Origin: Listeria marthii FSL S4-120
GTDB lineage: Bacteria; Bacillota; Bacilli; Lactobacillales; Listeriaceae
Reading direction: 5' to 3'
NCBI GenBank assembly: GCA_000183865.1
Contig: CM001047.1
Coordinates: forward strand, 1,838,767 to 1,860,939
Length of the DNA: 22,173 nucleotides
The translations under genes were made by a program, and so were the position numbers. The notes beneath the pieces were generated by a model. The model saw nothing but the letters and a program-made list of their open reading frames with translations, made no database searches and was not told the origin of the DNA. This document shows, one piece after another, positions 19,388 through 22,173 of the stretch; position 1 is the stretch's first letter, and every line of letters begins with the position of its first letter.

Positions 19388-19398
19388 CACAGAACTTT

Positions 19399-19407
19399 AT
19401 TATAACA
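19399..19407 (-). promoter_or_regulatory. Extended -10 promoter of the purine permease gene
   Basis: On the minus strand TG, T, then a perfect TATAAT (19399-19404). The -35 is poor (TTTCGT). The expected start near 19392 gives a leader of about 60 bases to the ATG at 19331. Confidence 0.6.
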
Positions 19408-19467
19408 AAGATAGTACATATACGAAAGGAAAAGTTTTTTTGTTACGCCGCCAGAACGCCTTATTTA

Positions 19468-19476
19468 TGCTATAAT
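19468..19476 (+). promoter_or_regulatory. Extended -10 promoter of norM
   Basis: TG (19468-19469), C, then a perfect TATAAT (19471-19476). No good -35 at standard spacing. Expected start near 19483, only about 22 bases before the TTG start at 19506 and just ahead of the ribosome site AAAGGAGA. Confidence 0.6.
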
Positions 19477-19505
19477 CTGAATGGATGCAAAAAGGAGATG
19501 GTTAC

Positions 19506-20876
19506 TTGCAACAAACAGTCACATATGGGGCAAAATGGAAACAATTTTTAACGATATTCACACCGATAGTCATTACGCAACTCACGCTTTTCTCCATGAC
19601 ATTTTTCGATACAACGATGAGCGGAAATTATTCGAATCAGGCGCTGGCTGGTGTAGCAATTGGTAGTTCGTTTTGGGCTCCGGTGAATGCCGCCTTTTCT
19701 GGGTTATTAATGGCTATCACGCCAATCATCGCCCAATTAATCGGGGCGAAGAAAGAAAAACAAGTCAAAAACACGGTGCATAACGGTCTATATATTGCTT
19801 TATTTTTAGCATTTATTTTAATTCTTATTAATTTTTTGGTCGTTCCAATGATTTTGACACATATGCCAGTTACGGCAGAAGTCGCGGATATCGCCCGTCA
19901 TTTCTTGAACGGCATTTGTATCGGTATTCCCGCGTTCTTTATTTCCGCGATTCTGCGTTCTTTTATTGATTCGCTTGGTCTAACTCGGGTGACGATGCTG
20001 ATTACGCTTTGTACGGTGCCATTTAATATCTTTTTAAATTACTGCTTTATTTTTGGGAACTTCGGCTTTCCGGAAATGGGTGGTGCTGGTAGTGGTTACG
20101 CGACTGGGATTACGTATTGGCTCGTTGTTTTAGTTAGTGTTATTTTGATTCAAACACAAACGAGATTGCGCAAATTCGGTATTTTTAAAAGCCTTACTGC
20201 GCTTCGTTTTTCGAAGGTAAAAGAGATTATCGGGATTGGTGTGCCAAATGGTTTAACGATTTTATTTGAAACGAGTATTTTCTCGGCGGTGACAATTTTA
20301 ATGGGTGCTTTTGGGACGGAGACGATTGCGGCGCATCAATCGGCAAATAGTGTTTGTACGTTGCTTTACGCCTTCCCACTTAGTGTCGCTTCCACGCTAA
20401 CCATTCTAGGTGGTTACGAAACCGGCGCGAAACGCTTAAAAGACGCCAAACAGTATCGCCATATCGGCATGACCGCTGCGACTTTGATTGGTTGTGTGAA
20501 CGGAGCTATCCTATTTTTCTTCCGCGATACAATTGCCGGATTTTACACGAATGACCCCGCGCTTATAGATTTAATTATGCATTTCTTAGTTTACGCGATT
20601 CTATTCCAATTCGCGGATGCTGTCTTGTCGCCAGTTCTTGGGGCACTTCGGGGGTATAAAGATGTTACAATCACCTCGATTGTCGCCTTTATTTCTTATT
20701 GGTTGATTGGCCTTCCAGTAGGTTACGGCTTATCCTTTACGAATTTAGGACCATTTGGTTACTGGATTGGTTTAAGTACCGGCCTATTTGTCGCCGCATT
20801 TATTTTATCGCTTCGAGTTCGGAAAACAGAGCAAAAACTTTCCTTAAACGCAAAAAACGCAGAGATTTCAAGTTAA
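19506..20876 (+). CDS. norM: MATE-family multidrug efflux protein
   Basis: A cation-coupled exporter of the MATE/NorM type, 456 residues with 12 predicted membrane segments in two halves. Family features are the N-terminal KWKQFLTIFTPIVITQLTLFSMTFFDTTMSG, NAAFSGLLMAITPIIAQLIGA (about 55-80), and in the second half GVPNGLTILFETSIF and AFGTETIAAHQSANSV. Substrates cannot be read from sequence. The start is TTG at 19506: AAAGGAGA ends 7 bases before it. An in-frame ATG at 19485 would lie at or almost at the expected RNA start, with no ribosome site before it. It is a single-gene unit with its own promoter and a shared terminator. Confidence 0.93.
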   Translation: MQQTVTYGAKWKQFLTIFTPIVITQLTLFSMTFFDTTMSGNYSNQALAGVAIGSSFWAPVNAAFSGLLMAITPIIAQLIGAKKEKQVKNTVHNGLYIALFLAFILILINFLVVPMILTHMPVTAEVADIARHFLNGICIGIPAFFISAILRSFIDSLGLTRVTMLITLCTVPFNIFLNYCFIFGNFGFPEMGGAGSGYATGITYWLVVLVSVILIQTQTRLRKFGIFKSLTALRFSKVKEIIGIGVPNGLTILFETSIFSAVTILMGAFGTETIAAHQSANSVCTLLYAFPLSVASTLTILGGYETGAKRLKDAKQYRHIGMTAATLIGCVNGAILFFFRDTIAGFYTNDPALIDLIMHFLVYAILFQFADAVLSPVLGALRGYKDVTITSIVAFISYWLIGLPVGYGLSFTNLGPFGYWIGLSTGLFVAAFILSLRVRKTEQKLSLNAKNAEISS

Positions 20877-20890
20877 TCTCTGCGCTTTTT

Positions 20891-20892
<2 letters not shown>
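20852..20892. terminator. Bidirectional terminator between norM and the manganese transporter genes
   Basis: A perfect 10-bp stem CGCAGAGATT/AATCTCTGCG with loop TCAAGTT, six A's before and CTTTTTTT after, serves both converging units. It overlaps the norM stop codon and ends next to the lipoprotein stop at 20891. Confidence 0.93.

Positions 20893-22173
<1,281 letters not shown>

Noticed and set aside
19332..19400. Possible purine riboswitch before the purine permease
   Set aside because: The conserved junction and loop bases of the purine riboswitch are absent and the leader is too short; only an unidentified hairpin is supported.
19485..19505. ATG start for norM at 19485
   Set aside because: It coincides with the expected RNA start and precedes the ribosome site; the TTG at 19506 follows AAAGGAGA by 7 bases.

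Overview
The window is chromosomal DNA of a low-GC Firmicute. Gene content, order and protein sequences match Listeria sensu stricto (L. monocytogenes/L. innocua type); the species cannot be fixed from this sequence alone. This is core chromosome. I see no insertion sequence, prophage, CRISPR array, tRNA or rRNA, and no gap between genes exceeds about 230 bases.

Layout. Positions 1-1059 (minus): start of gmk (runs off the left edge) and the YicC-type endoribonuclease gene. Positions 1216-3615 (plus): the RqcH/FbpA ribosome quality-control gene, then a short-chain-dehydrogenase-like gene that lacks the SDR catalytic residues and has a sigma-B-like promoter. Positions 15375-3655 (minus): the complete de novo pyrimidine operon pyrR-pyrP-pyrB-pyrC-carA-carB-pyrK-pyrD-pyrF-pyrE, which covers every step from bicarbonate and glutamine to UMP plus uracil uptake and the regulator. 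Genes from pyrB to pyrE are tightly packed, with 4-base ATGA overlaps at four junctions (pyrC/carA, pyrK/pyrD, pyrD/pyrF, pyrF/pyrE). Two PyrR-type attenuators can be read base by base, before pyrR and between pyrR and pyrP. The third one, known from B. subtilis before pyrB, is replaced by a hairpin with a shortened PyrR-loop-like sequence.

Positions 15433-16576 (plus): a small basic protein gene whose reading frame runs through its own terminator, and a stressosome RsbR paralogue. These two sit where B. subtilis has an uninterrupted lspA-ylyB-pyrR order. Positions 16594-17966 (minus): RluD-type pseudouridine synthase and lspA. Positions 18048-19331 (minus): an AzgA-type purine permease with a short structured leader. 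Positions 19506-20876 (plus): the MATE exporter norM. Positions 20891-22173 (minus): a manganese ABC transporter, with the lipoprotein complete and the permease cut by the right edge.

The main theme is nucleotide supply (gmk, pyr operon, uracil permease, purine permease). Stress and quality-control genes are interspersed: RqcH, the RsbR paralogue and the sigma-B-type promoter. No plainly new multi-gene system is evident. The items most worth a second look are the RsbR paralogue without phospho-threonines, the possibly decayed pyrB attenuator with a promoter in its loop, the frame that runs through a terminator, the catalytically dead SDR under a sigma-B-like promoter, and the leader of the purine permease.
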